This document shows, one piece after another, positions 46,080 through 57,274 of a stretch of DNA of 64,000 nt (position 1 is its first letter; each line of letters opens with the position of its first letter). The stretch comes from Nectonema munidae. Lineage: Eukaryota > Nematomorpha > Nectonematoida > Nectonematidae. Position numbers and translations under genes: made by a program. Below the pieces are notes generated by a model. That model saw nothing but the letters and a program-made list of their open reading frames with translations, had not been told where the DNA came from and searched no databases. Location of the stretch: positions 248,001 to 312,000 of the forward strand of contig JAUIRK010000333.1 in the NCBI GenBank assembly GCA_030549495.1. The letters are read 5' to 3'.

Positions 46080-46115
46080 CTAAGAAAATAAGTTATCGAA
46101 TAGAGCTTTGCACAC

Positions 46116-46255
46116 ACACTTTAAGTTAAAAGGAAAGGATACAATGATATCAATTGCTTTTTTGAAAGTTTTATAACCCAGGGTTTCTTTATTTGTTAAA
46201 TCTGGTGAATACTTGATGATTGAGTCGATACGCAAGATTAAAGAATACTTTACTT
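46116..46255 (-). CDS. EGF/SEA protein: SEA5 N-half
   Basis: Two bases plus 46 codons: VKYSLILRIDSIIKYSPDLT, then NKETLGYKTFKKAIDIIVSF and PFNLKC. The hydrophobic strand followed by Y-x-x-x-L-x-x-x-x-S/T-x-x-Y-x-x-F-x-x-x-I is the classic first half of a SEA domain. Acceptor TTTGTATTTTAG; donor TGT|GTGTGC, phase 0. It is 27 bases longer than most of its siblings (usually 113). Confidence 0.8.
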
Positions 46256-46811
46256 CTAAAATACAAACAAAAGAGTTGATGTAAAAAATAGGCATTCTTT
46301 TTTCCTAATTGAATATCATTTTTATTCAATCTTCAATATTATTCTACTTCTAATGATACATAATATTAAAATGTGATTCGAATCTAAAATTAATTTTAGT
46401 GTTATTCAGTGCAAGAGATATTTCCTTTTTAGTTAAATCCACACTTATCTACTTAAATCCTTTTTCTTGAGTTAATTTTTAATATTAAACCCACTAAAAT
46501 TATTAGTTAGTGGGTTATTCATTAAACCTGAAAAGATTTTTAACAAAAATTTTTTTATGTAGAAACCATAGTTGACATACCCATGTCCTTTTTGTCTCTT
46601 GATGAAATTTCATAGAACGAATTTGCAAGTGAATCATAAAATATTTACGGATATTTGGAAGCATTTGATTCAAATAGATTAAACAAAGACGCGACAATTA
46701 ATTAACGAAATTTTATCATCATGATGAAATGACTGGAGGATTTAAATAAAAGATCTTGGCACTTTTAGATAAAATTTGGAGAAAAAGAATTAACATATGA
46801 GAAGAACTTAC

Positions 46812-46964
46812 TTGCGCAATTTTTATTGAAAATTTCTTCGGTATATCCCGTCTTACAAACACACTTGCCATACTCGGAAGTAAGAGAGTCCTTAGCGCAT
46901 TCTTTGTACAGCTCCACTTCGCATTCATCCGGTAACGTGGCTGCTGTGCAGTAGCGAGGGGGCG
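46812..46964 (-). CDS. EGF/SEA protein: EGF5
   Basis: The exon encodes PPRYCTAATLPDECEVELYK, then ECAKDSLTSEYGKCVCKTGY and TEEIFNKNCA. Six cysteines in the EGF-like C-C-C-C-x-C-C order, with C-V-C as the fourth and fifth, presumably giving three disulphides. Phase 1 on both sides. Acceptor TTTTGTCGCAG, donor GCAA|GTAAGT. Confidence 0.88.
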
Positions 46965-47053
46965 CTGCGACAAAATGAAAGGACGTTAAATTTTATGAAT
47001 GTATGATTAAACATTGTTAGAATATTGATCACAGACACAAATTAAAATTTTAC

Positions 47054-47264
47054 CATCAATAAGCAAAATTTCGGCATTTGATAGGAGTCTAATTTTCATG
47101 GATTCTTTTATGGACTCTTCCAACGTTTGAATGACGCGTGTTGAAGCTAGCTTCTTTGAAAATGATAATATCACGCCAACAATGATATTATTGTCGCCCA
47201 TTGGCACTATCGTTTCAACTTGACTATTGATGTAGCTGCCAATGCTTGTGAGGTAGCCATTTAA
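47054..47264 (-). CDS. EGF/SEA protein: SEA4 C-half
   Basis: It encodes LNGYLTSIGSYINSQVETIV, then PMGDNNIIVGVILSFSKKLA and ESIKESMKIRLLSNAEILLI. The central GDNNIIVGVILSF lies where cleaving SEA domains have G-SVVV, but Ser is absent. Phase 0 to 1, 211 bases. Donor ATTGATG|GTAAAA; the next exon completes Ala. Confidence 0.82.
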
Positions 47265-47324
47265 CTTAAATCAAAAGAGCATTCAGTATATTGCTATGTT
47301 AAACATTTTTGCCGAAAATCTCAC

Positions 47325-47437
47325 GTCAGATTCAACGATGGAGGCGAGTGTTTCAAAGTGAGGAGATCCATATATCGCGTATAAGGTCAAATGAGGCACA
47401 TCCAATGTAAATACCAATTGATACTGGGCATTGATGT
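47325..47437 (-). CDS. EGF/SEA protein: SEA4 N-half
   Basis: Two bases plus 37 codons: INAQYQLVFTLDVPHLTLYA, then IYGSPHFETLASIVESD. Strand QLVFTLDVP, then the SEA helix. Acceptor CCTATTTTTAG, donor GAC|GTGAGA, phase 0. It is exactly the same length (113 bases) as the SEA2 and SEA3 N-half exons. Confidence 0.82.
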
Positions 47438-48646
47438 CTAAAAATAGGTAAGCATTTTCAACCAAGAAACCAAAAAGTTATTAACACGCGAAAATTAAAG
47501 TATTATTATCTAAAGTCAATAATAATTAAAGAAACTTCACATTTATCACTTTCCTTCATGTCTTTTGCTTATAATGAATGTGTCATTTTTGCTTGCGATT
47601 AGTACTTTATTTGCATTATGACATTCCTGAATTTACAGAACCCTGCTTTGCTAGAACCTTTCTTTGGTATACGTATGATTTCTGGCACAGTGCTACTAAT
47701 TTTAGAGTTGAGATTTATTACAAAATTTAATAATTGATATTTTACTTTTTTCAATTATTGTAGTTAGTTAAATCATTCATTAGTTAATTTGTTAACTAAG
47801 AAGTTAGTTACCGTATGTAATCGGTGTATAAGTCAAACAACAGACAAATCCACTCCCTAAAATGAGAGTAATTTTTATGATTTTTGCTAATATCTGAGGT
47901 ATAAGTCGACCTCTAAAATACGGAATTTATTGGCTAGCGTAAGCAGCAGTGTAAAAGTTAGCATATATAAAACACTGGGCATTAATTAAAGACTGCCGGT
48001 ATGTTATTACAAATGTTGTTCTACTTACAATATGAAATAATATATAAGGTAGAATTAACATAAACCTCTATTGTTTACCTACTCATATACTTTCACTTCT
48101 TTTTCTTTGTACTTCTTCAGTCTGTTCCTAACTCTCCTACTGACCAGTTCTATTACATTATTTTCGAATTAGAATGTGAATTGTTTTGAATAAAAGTATT
48201 TACATTAGTAACCACATGTGTTTACATCGGTAGTTATCGCCCCGAGGCTGTGGTCGGTATTAGCCTACGGTTAGGCCTGGTTTCCTGCACCAATATGAAA
48301 CAAGATTTAAAGGTTTGCTTTTTGTTCCTCAATTTTGGGAGGCTAAAATGTCGACTTATACACCGAAATATACAGTAATTAGTTTTACACATTCTTAAAA
48401 CATGTAAAATTCATTTGAAACTTTTAGCCTTCGTGTGTTTTAACCAAACTTATTTCAAACAACGACTTTTTAGCACTTTGATTAGCTATAACGTACTCAC
48501 GTGACATGATTTTCAACACCCAAACTTAAGAAGGTATCCTTCTTTTGGAAGTATTTTTCACTATATTCTCGTTAAAAGCACATTTTGCCATAGCTTTTCT
48601 CAACCCGTCTAAACTTGTTTTTGAGAAAAAGAAACGTATGTGTTAC
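47438..48646. other. EGF/SEA gene intron enlarged by an inverted-repeat element
   Basis: The intron between EGF4 and the SEA4 N-half is 1.2 kb, against 52-60 bases for its neighbours. Nearly half of it is the 571 bp element at 47808-48378. Confidence 0.75.
47808..48378. mobile_element. 571 bp inverted-repeat (MITE-like) element
   Basis: The left end reads TTACCGTATGTAATCGGTGT, then ATAAGTC; the right end on the opposite strand reads TTACTGTATATTTCGGTGT, then ATAAGTCGA. That gives terminal inverted repeats of roughly 28 bases with a few mismatches. TTAG stands directly outside both ends (47804-47807 and 48379-48382), a possible 4-base target duplication. Inside, a second TATAAGTCGACC copy and a GC-rich core (CGAGGCTGTGGTCGG) are seen, but no open frame. 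The superfamily is uncertain. Confidence 0.75.
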
Positions 48647-48775
48647 CTGTGCATTTGCTGTTGGAATGATTCATTTCTTGTCCAAGCTTACAAACACACT
48701 TATCTTCAATTGAGCACGTCATGTCTTCATCACAAACATTGCGACTTTTTTCGTTGTAACAGATTTTGCTAGGGC
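48647..48775 (-). CDS. EGF/SEA protein: EGF4
   Basis: It encodes PSKICYNEKSRNVCDEDMTC, then SIEDKCVCKLGQEMNHSNSK and CT. Six cysteines with the C-V-C-K-x-G centre; phase 1 on both sides, 129 bases. Acceptor AGATTTTAG, donor ACAG|GTAACA. Confidence 0.87.
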
Positions 48776-48827
48776 CTAAAATCTTTTTTAAAATCTAAGT
48801 CACATGTGAAATACAACCTCTATTTAC

Positions 48828-49065
48828 CTTTTAATGTCATTAAATGGCCATTTTTAAATATCTTATTTCTCGAACTTCTTAGCAAAAACTTTCTTGTTAT
48901 GTCTTCAAACGTATCTTTATTAATTTTGGAGTATTTATTGAAGTAAACTCGGTAACCAATGAAAATAAAGAAATGATTATCAATCGTGAAAAAGGAGGAA
49001 GGAATTATGGATTCGATTTGCACGCTTATTGCATTCTTTTCTTCGCGAATTATGCTGCTGAAGAG
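48828..49065 (-). CDS. EGF/SEA protein: SEA3 C-half
   Basis: It encodes LFSSIIREEKNAISVQIESI, then IPSSFFTIDNHFFIFIGYRV and TFEDITRKFLLRSSRNKIFK. The strand pair and helix follow the SEA pattern, with no Gly-Ser cleavage site. Phase 0 to 1, 238 bases, the longest of the C-halves. Donor AAAAG|GTAAAT. Confidence 0.8.
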
Positions 49066-49127
49066 CTGAGATGAAAAATTATTTTACAATTCATTCATAT
49101 GCCAAAAAGTATTCAACTAAAAGTCAC

Positions 49128-49240
49128 TTGTTTTTCGATGATTTTGCTGAAAATGAGGTAGTAGTCGATGTAGATATCTTCGAATAAGGGCGACCAAGGA
49201 ATTTGTAGAAGCATCGTCGAGTGAAAAGAAAAGTGAGGTA
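49128..49240 (-). CDS. EGF/SEA protein: SEA3 N-half
   Basis: Two bases plus 37 codons: PHFSFHSTMLLQIPWSPLFE, then DIYIDYYLIFSKIIEKQ. Acceptor CTCTCCTTTAG, donor CAA|GTGACT. It has the same 113-base length and phases as SEA2 and SEA4 N-halves. Confidence 0.78.
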
Positions 49241-49300
49241 CTAAAGGAGAGTTGTTTGAATTTGATTCATGCAAATGCTACTTTTTATACGAAAAAATAC

Positions 49301-49447
49301 TTTCACAAGCCTTCTTCAAGCTATTTTTGATGTATCCCTTCTTACACTGGCACTTTGCTATTCCTTTGAAAGTGAGGGAACACTTCATGTTTTTTTGCAT
49401 CTTGTCGCAGGTATCGTTTCTCATGCTACACTTGTCTGACTCTACTT
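49301..49447 (-). CDS. EGF/SEA protein: EGF3
   Basis: It encodes VESDKCSMRNDTCDKMQKNM, then KCSLTFKGIAKCQCKKGYIK and NSLKKACE. Six cysteines, C-Q-C-K-x-G-Y centre, phase 1 on both sides, 147 bases. Acceptor TTCTATATTTTAG, donor GAAA|GTATTT (weaker than the others). Confidence 0.85.
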
Positions 49448-51240
49448 CTAAAATATAGAAACCGTTTATAAACAGGGGTTCACCAAAGATAATAAACATA
49501 CCACCCACCTTATCGAATTTTGTATATTTCTTCAAATTAATACTGTTTGAGAAACATTTTTTGATAAGAGAAATCAAGTTTGGGTATCTTGGATTCATTG
49601 CATTAATATAAATATGTGCAAGGCGAAAAACATCAATAAATTAAATTTTTGTTTCACTGAAAGAAGTTCCAAAATAAATTTCAAATCAAATATATAATAT
49701 ATTTAGTAGCTTTTTTGAATTTTTTTGTGAGTAAATTAAAGTCTATAATTTTCATCAGTTCACTAAAAATTGGGAATACGTTGGTTTTTCTTTCCTTATT
49801 TTTTAGACATAAGTCAATATTTCTGGTATAAATTTTTTTTTTTTTTAACTTTTCAAATCAATTTTTATTCGCCTTCATTACTTGTCAGGTTTAAAAAAAT
49901 TATTTTTCCAAAAAAATTTAAATTGTATTTTGTTTTAACCTACGCAAAATGATTTTTTTTGAAAAGCCATATTTCTACTTTTAATTCCTTTTTGCTCTAC
50001 AAACCGCTTCTGCAAATATACTCATCTAAATACAATTCTAACTTCAAAACAAGACGTGTTTAGTTTTTAGATTGAACTTAAATCCAAAAGATCTAAAATT
50101 AGTATTATATGTGTACCTTGATATAAAGTGCAGGCAAAAGATATTAATTCAAAATATTTTAAAGTTATTTTGTAATGATTATGAAAAATTTGCTTTGACT
50201 CTGAGCTATTTCTAGTTTTCTATTTCTCTGAGCTTTGCTAGTTTCCTGAGTTTATTTATTACTAACAGTTTTCCAAAATTTCGATAAATCGGCTTTAATT
50301 ACGAACAAACGGAAAACTTTTTATCCAATGCTGATTTACACCCTGCAAACATATGGCAATACATTCCAAATGCATGGTGATCATTTCGTATTAGACAATA
50401 TTTGAAAGGTTTACGTACAGTCTTTGTCTAAAATGAAAAAGAACAAATGCTGCTAATAACATATCTACTCTTTCTGATTAAGTGCTCTTTTATCTACTGG
50501 TCTCTTTCTATTACATTTCGGATTTTATCATGGTTTATGTATCTTATTTTTGTTCCTCCTAGCAAGAAGTAATTTTTTATTCTAAGTTTGCTGTCTTATT
50601 ACAGGTAGAAGTGCCATCTTAACAAAATTGATTTTTTCAAATTTCAGTAGATTATTTTGTATTTTCAAAGAACGAGATTTATTTTAGCGTCTCTTTTTAA
50701 AATTTTATTAACTCTTTTTGTGTTTGTGTCGTTAAGGTAAACCTGAAGTTTGAAAAACTGATTTGATCTCTTACCTATGATACAAAAAGTGAAATTGAAT
50801 GTTAAAAAAAAGAATTTTTTTTAATTTAAATTGTTTAACATTGATTTTTCTAATAAAAAGTATTAATAAATTTTAAAGAGGAGAAAGAATCAAAAAAAAT
50901 AAAATATGATTAAAGTCCATCCAAATATCTACTAGATGAATGGATATTGAATGTTATTTTACAAAAATTGTTCTAAATTTGCCTAAATACCAGTTATTTC
51001 CCATTCGATTTGGTAAAATGATTCCACTAATTTATTCCAATTACTTTATTTTCCTTAAAAAAATATTTGACTTTTGGAATCTTAATTTTCTTTATTTTTA
51101 TCTGGACCCTTTAAAAATTTCATGGAACTTAAATTGTCCACATGGACAAAGTTGAGAAATATTGCTCTAGGCAGTCTATGACTGCACACTCTAGAAATAA
51201 ACCGAGTTTAAAGATTCAAATAAGTGGAAACAAAACTTAC
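49448..51240. other. EGF/SEA gene intron, 1.8 kb
   Basis: AT-rich, without a recognised element. A frame at 50940-51155 has no domain. Confidence 0.6.
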
Positions 51241-51451
51241 TCTTGATTTTCAAGATTTTAGATGACTTGTATAATGAATTTGATCTAGATTCCCTGATTG
51301 AATCGATGAATAATCTCATCATCTCGTTGTGAAGGTAATTTTCATCGGAATAAATTAATGTACGGATAACAGTTCCTCTAGATCCTGGCAAAATAACATC
51401 CACGTGGACAGCATGAATTTTGGGATCTTTGATTGCTAAAGCGCCAAATGT
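51241..51451 (-). CDS. EGF/SEA protein: SEA2 C-half
   Basis: It encodes TFGALAIKDPKIHAVHVDVI, then LPGSRGTVIRTLIYSDENYL and RLFIDSIRESRSNSLYKSSK. SRGTVIRTLIY is the closest of the five domains to the G-SVVV cleavage loop, with Thr in place of Ser. Phase 0 to 1, 211 bases. Acceptor TTTCTTTCTAG, donor AAGA|GTAAGT. Confidence 0.83.
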
Positions 51452-54400
51452 CTAGAAAGAAATGAACCAAATTAATTAAAATGTGCAAAAAATAAGTACC
51501 ATGCTTTATCGAATAAAAGAAATAAAATTCAAGGATAGTTGCTTTTAGTTCAGCCATTTTTAAATTTGTTATCTTTTGATTTGTGGCGTTGACAGTGTAT
51601 AAAAACTGGCAAATTATGGAGCCTGAGTAGATGATAGCGGGGTCACTACTCTACAACAGTGAAAATGTATATGCATGTCTTAGGGCTAGGACTTTTTCTA
51701 CTTTTCGATGAAAATGAATTCCCTGTATCATATAGATGAATGAACTTTCGTATGATAATAAAGAATTAAAGGCTTAAACTTGTGAATTATAATAAAAAAA
51801 CATCACAAGTACACACATACACACAAAGGTATCAAGCTCATGGAGAAAGATAAAGACAGTTAAGGTTGTTTAAATGGAAATGTTCTGCGAAAACAAATAA
51901 CAAGAGGCAGCTAAAGAAAAGAACGAAGATCTTAAACAGCATGTCATTAAGTGGATTTAAATTGTCGCCAATTTGTTTTATTACTTCTTTCACCTGATTT
52001 TATTCATTAATGCCTCCAAATTACCCATTTATTTTTTATCTTCATTAGTTCCTTCTGTTTCAAACCTTTCTCTCAAAGCACGTCCTTTAAAATAAGTGCT
52101 TCTAATGTTGAAAAAATAAAAGTGTTTCGGCTTCAAATCTCGTTAAATTTCTAAATTCTCATAAGAAAAGGCGCTTCATACAACTTGAAGAAAGTTCATT
52201 AGAGAACAAAATCAGAATTCCCTAAAAGATCGAAATTCTTGGTAGGTATTTATGTTATGGAGCATCCATCAAACAATAGAAAGAACGTGTGAAAAATACA
52301 TCTGGAGAAGTCTCTTTTCTATGGTGAAGTAAATTTAACTTCCCTATTTTATCTTAACAAGTGATAAAATCAATAATTCAAGAGATTAGATAATAGATAT
52401 TACAAAAGAAAATGGACGTTTGATTTGTAAAGAAGGTTTGCAACTTTATCACTTTCAAATTGAAATTAAAGGAAGTGTTGGGTACACAGCTGGAAAAGTT
52501 GCTAACTTTAAAACAATTCATCCTTCAAAAAGAACAAAAATAGAGTCTAATTTGACTTTAAAAACAAGCGACTTCTTGGATCTATCTTCTCACTCAAATA
52601 GAGAGTCAAAAACGAATAAAAGAAGGCGATTCATATGAAGAATCAAGAAAAATTATAGTAAAATGGTGTATCTTTGGGATTGTCAACAAATAAATCTGCA
52701 AAAGTCTGTCACTTTTTCTCTCAAAAACAACAATATACAAACTCCCTCTCAATCTGGAATTTATAAAGCAATCTTCACAAAAGCTATCAAATTAAGAGAA
52801 ACGATGTAAAAACACTAAATTCTGAAAACTGGATCTTACATTTCGACGGCAAACAAATGGATAATCAAGAGTTTCAAGTACTTGTTTTAAAAAATGAAGA
52901 AAAGGAAATCAAACTAGCAGCTTTACAATGTCCAAGCAAAGCAGACACATTTTCAAATTTTTTTTTGGTTGTTTTAGAAGGATATAATTTATTGAATAGT
53001 ATACAAATGATTATTGCAGATAATACAGGCGTTAACACAGGAAAAAACAATGGAGTGGTTGTTCAAATACAAAGTAATTTTATTGAGGGATAGAAAAGAG
53101 CCATAATATATTGGATGTCAATACTATATCCTTGAAGTGATGGATGAAGAGCATGCAATTAAAAGTAAATCTCCTAATATGGAATATTCTTTTGTATTCG
53201 AAGTATTAGAAAATTACGAACATCTCAAAAATAATTTTGCCAATGGTGGTGAAGTTAATGCGAAAGTTGATGGTTGACGAGATTATATGAAATTTCTTCA
53301 TCATTTAGTTAAGTTTTGGTTTTTTAAGAAAAAAATGGGAAGTTTGCTAAAAATACCGAATTTTAGCAATCCAAGGTGGAACTCCGCGCTATACTTGTCA
53401 TTTTGGCATTTATTCCTATACCTAAAAGAAGAACTTGTCTGCTAAACACCTATCATTTTATTTCTTATAAGTAGGTCAATTATTACTGGTTTACTGATCA
53501 AACTTATGATATGGAAGCATATGAAAATTTATGCAAGATATTAAAGTCTCATAAGAAGACTCTGAATGTTGTGAAAAAGTTTTGGAATCAACGACCAATC
53601 AATTTTAAATAGTCTAAGAACCAATCAAGTGCCTTCAAGATTTGTATCATATACTTGCAAGAAAAAAGAGAAACTTGGGCCTATATTTATTTGATGTAAT
53701 GTGGATTAAGCTTTTCTTTTTAAATTTAAATAAAACTTTAAAATTTATGCATTTCATCATATATATAATAAAATGCATAGACTGTTTTTGCTACTCGGGT
53801 GAACTTTTTTCATAATTCCAGCAAATCTTCTGTATTTTCAATCTTTTTCAACAAAAGTTCATCTATTTTTGATACAGGGATATAAAATTAATAAAAGGCA
53901 TGACCCTTTTTATACTTCATCCAGTATGCTCGCCTTTAACCAAAAAATGGATTAAATGCCAATATATGGTATAGGAAAAGTTTAGTAGACAAATTGCAAT
54001 ATTTATTTTTTAATACAAAGAAAGAAGGCACTTGCTTATTGTAAACAAATTTTTTTAGAAAAAAACTTTTTTCTTTTTCGTTTGCATAATCTTCTAAAAT
54101 AGTTTATGATTAATAGTTCGACCAATTTCATTTTTTATATTTAGCTCCTAAAATACAGAAAACCTTTCAAATTGTAACTCTGCGCGAGACCGCTTCACGC
54201 TGTAAAGGCCAATTTTATAAAATGTTCAATTAGGCTTGGAAACTGTCATGGACAGCAGAAGTTATACTTTAGTTGCTAAAAACTACAAAAAATCTGAATA
54301 CAAGTTATAAATTTTTTATATTTTTTATTTATATATGATCAATTTCATTCCTGTTTTTCTAAAAATTTGAAATGAAAATCATGTAGGAAATCCCTGAATA

Positions 54401-54587
54401 ACTAGCATAAATTAAAAGATACTTTTGGAAAACATCATTATTGTAAAAAGATTTGGCATATTAATTTTAATTAATATATATATAATATATATATAAAGGA
54501 AAAAAGTAGGTTTTGTGGATTTAATATTTTTATGTCTAATGGGACACCAGTATCACATAAAATATTTAATAATAAGTTTCATCTTAC
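51452..54587. other. EGF/SEA gene intron, 3.1 kb, splitting SEA2, with family X copy 2 inside
   Basis: This intron separates the two halves of SEA2. The homologous introns in SEA3, SEA4 and SEA5 are 62, 60 and 36-48 bases. The extra length includes the transposase-like relic at 52397-53500 on the opposite strand. The remainder is AT-rich, with a TA dinucleotide run at about 54467-54497. Confidence 0.75.
52397..53500 (+). pseudogene. unnamed transposase-like relic, family X copy 2
   Basis: Blocks in order: IHPSKRTKIESNLTL (about 52520), ENWILHFDGKQMDNQEFQVL (52825-52880), SIQMIIADNTGVNTGKNNGV (52999-53058), a frameshifted SHNILDV and MDEEHAIKSKSPNMEYSFVF (about 53100-53205), ENYEHLKNNFANGGE (53210-53255), DYMKFLHHLVKFWFFKKK (53281-53335) and PNFSNPRWNSALYLSFWH (53355-53410). 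Copy 1 (36.6-38.1 kb) shows the same order. Several frame changes and stops make it non-functional. It lies antisense inside the intron that splits SEA2. Confidence 0.6.
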
Positions 54588-54700
54588 TTCCATTTCTATA
54601 GCTGTTTTTAAAGTAAGTGACTTTTCTGAATTCAAATCAACATACTTGGACATGTAAGGCATGTTAAAATCTGTTATAACTTCATATATATGATCAATTT
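54588..54700 (-). CDS. EGF/SEA protein: SEA2 N-half
   Basis: Two bases plus 37 codons: IDHIYEVITDFNMPYMSKYV, then DLNSEKSLTLKTAIEME. Acceptor TATTTTTTCACAG, donor GAA|GTAAGA, phase 0. Its partner exon is 3.1 kb away at 51451. Confidence 0.8.
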
Positions 54701-54750
54701 CTGTGAAAAAATACAAATAATAGATATATTGAGTGAATATAGTTATTTTA

Positions 54751-54800
54751 TGATGATGATGATGATGGTATTGATGAATCGTAATAATAATAATAATAAT
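54751..54800. repeat. (TGA)n and (TAA)n microsatellites
   Basis: TGATGATGATGATGATG at 54751-54767 and (TAA)n at 54782-54800 lie in the 108-base intron between EGF2 and the SEA2 N-half. They take up much of it. Confidence 0.9.
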
Positions 54801-54808
54801 TTCCTTAC

Positions 54809-54934
54809 TTTTACATTCACCAGAATATGAATTGGCTATCATGTTGTTCAAACAAACACATGTTTTCCTTCCATTATTAAGGTGGCATTTTTGGTCTTCA
54901 AAGCATAAAGAATTAGAGCAGACCATTGGCATTT
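54809..54934 (-). CDS. EGF/SEA protein: EGF2
   Basis: It encodes MPMVCSNSLCFEDQKCHLNN, then GRKTCVCLNNMIANSYSGEC and K. Six cysteines; phase 1 on both sides, 126 bases. Acceptor AATTGTTTAG, donor AAAA|GTAAGG. Confidence 0.87.
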
Positions 54935-57072
54935 CTAAACAATTAGAAAAGAAAGAATGTGCTTTTTATTAAATGCAAGTTAGCGTCTTTATTTCATTGT
55001 ATAGTATAAGGCTAATTTATACAAATTTTAAAAGTAATTAGAGAAAGAGCAAAGCACCTAAAGCCATAACCTTAAAAGAAATGCTCAAAAATTGTCTACA
55101 CCTCGTAGGATCAGTACATCTGAAAGTTAACTTATAAATTCTAACGTGCAATAAAAGTTTATACTGAGAGAAATGGAGTAAGCAAAGCGTGCCTTTTTCA
55201 TTCAAATAAGAATCACTAATCGCTATCTTGCTTTATTCTCTAGCAAAAAATTCTTTGAAAAAAAAACATGACTGGATTTGATGCAGAGCCTCTCATAAGA
55301 AAGGTTGCGACTTTGGAATATCATCGGATTCATCTGATAGGAAGGGATGGTAACTTTTCCAAGATGTCTACAACAAGTCCCATAAAATATTCAATGACAT
55401 CATATGATTAAACGAAGCTTTTAATCCTTCTACCGTACCAAATGCCATTTGTAGCACAAGAATGTTCTTGAGTGCATTTAAACTGCCTTTCATTTTATAT
55501 CGTGTTTGCAACAGGGGCGGGCATACACAAGAAGATTTATGCCGTGATGATTGTACTTTGACTCTGATTCTGATTTTTCATTCCTAAAATTCTGATTTTG
55601 ATTCTGCTTCTGAAAATACAATTCTAATTCTCAATCTCATTGGCAAAAAAATATATTTGTAGATATTTATTTAAAGGGGATTTTATGTAGCTCTGAAACA
55701 TAGATTGAGTTCGTTTCAATTGGCTTACTAGATAAAATGTAATGTACTGATGCATGATTCATTTAGATATGCATATGGTTGTTCGTTATAAGGACAGGTT
55801 TACTAGACTTCTGGCTGTAGAAATGAAAAATTTCTGATCTAGCCGTGGTTTCTACTCTGAAATGCAAATGGTGTTGCCTTGATAGGAAAGGTATTGGGGA
55901 GCTTAGTTCTTTGTTTTTCACGAAACTCTGCTCGTTCTCCTGATGTATACCAGCCAAGCTTCCAGCACTACAATTACTGATAGAATCTCATTTTTGTGGT
56001 TCTCTAGGTCTGATTTTGATTCTGATTTTTGGTTTTTTTAAAAATGATTATGATTCTGAAAATTTCGATTCTAAGAATTTTTTGACATTCTGATTATAAT
56101 CAAAATAAACGCCAACTCTATTCGTCTTACTGAAAGAATATTAACTTGTATCAACGTTTCGGATCGGAAATATTTTTTGAAGAAGAAAATAGAATCAAGC
56201 AAAAATAACAGTCATCTGTATGGTTTTTTGCTCTTTCCAAATCATTCTTTGCACTCATAACGGCAAATTTGTGGAGCTCACTTTTTATCCTGGTCGTCCT
56301 ACCAAGCAACCAAAACACAAATAATAAGCTCTTTTTATATTCTTACTGATAGAACGTTTATGTGATTCAAAAGTTATTTCACCTCAAATATAACAAAAGT
56401 CGTTTGTTCCTATTATATTAGTGTATATCTTGTCCAATAAATCGCAACAGATGAAATGGTCAATTATGTCTAGTATAGAGAAACATAAAAATGAAGAAAT
56501 CTTCGAGAATAGAGCTAATAAAATGTTATGCCTGGTGTTTTCTTGTAAAATAACCTTAAATCTACATTAATTATGGCTAATTCGTTTCAGGAAGCAAAAT
56601 TTTAGTCTTGAACAGCAAGACTAACAAAATTCCACCAGTTGAATAAAGAGCTCTAGTTCTTTTATTTTATTTAGGGCATATGAATGGGAAATTCTTCTCC
56701 AGAATTATTAACATATGTGAAAATATAAATGGTGAATGTGAAGATCTAATCAATATGTAAAAGCAAGTTAGGTCTGCAAAGTTTATTTTCAATGCTTGAA
56801 AGTTATTGATGACTTGTGGGACACAATTCGAATCAGGTTACAACAATAAATTGTGAGAGCGTATTTATTTATGAGAAGAAAGATGTGACAATCGAAGGGT
56901 ACTCTAGGTAACTTTGTTTTAACCTACCGAAGACCCTATTTTACAGAGAAATAAAAAACAAAGCTAAAACATAAACCAAATACAGATTGCATTTATTTTT
57001 TGCAAAATTTTCAAAAAATCAAAATTGTTATTACTTTTCTTCCAAAATGATGTGATATTAAAAAATGATTAC
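54935..57072. other. EGF/SEA gene intron, 2.1 kb
   Basis: Noncoding. Around 55550-55640 and 55980-56110 the sequence repeats GATTCTGATT-like words (for example TCTGATTCTGATTTTTCATT), a degenerate simple repeat. No transposon coding was found. Confidence 0.6.
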
Positions 57073-57274
57073 CTTTTATTTTAAAAATGATCATGTCTTT
57101 AAAAGCTTTATTAGAGGAATTTCTGATCCCCGCTTCCAGCTCGTTTCTCAAGTCGCTCGTTGAAAGTCGTTCCTTCAGAGTAACGATGATCTCAATCACC
57201 ACTCCTCGATACGCCGGAACAACGGAGAACAAAATGGTATCTCTGAATTTCACGCTCTGACCCATTTCTTTAAT
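57073..57274 (-). CDS. EGF/SEA protein: SEA1 C-half
   Basis: It encodes IKEMGQSVKFRDTILFSVVP, then AYRGVVIEIIVTLKERLSTS and DLRNELEAGIRNSSNKAFKD. The RGVVIEIIV strand corresponds to the G-SVVV loop but lacks the nucleophilic Ser. Phase 0 to 1, 202 bases. Acceptor TTAACATTTTAG, donor AAAAG|GTAATC. Confidence 0.86.

Noticed and set aside
46719-46973. An 84-codon minus-strand frame across EGF5
   Set aside because: It reads the EGF5 exon in the wrong frame; the cysteine-rich frame with matching phases is the real one.
50415-50437. A 9-base phase 1-1 segment between TTCATTTTAG and GTACGT in the intron before EGF3
   Set aside because: It encodes only about three residues and the motifs are too weak; chance is far more likely than a 9-base exon.
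51490-51640. A minus-strand frame reading TVNATNQKITNLKMAELK that could have been the SEA2 N-half
   Set aside because: It lacks a good acceptor, does not end in phase 0, and does not match the SEA N-half pattern. The exon at 54588-54700 fits in phase, length (113 bases) and motif.
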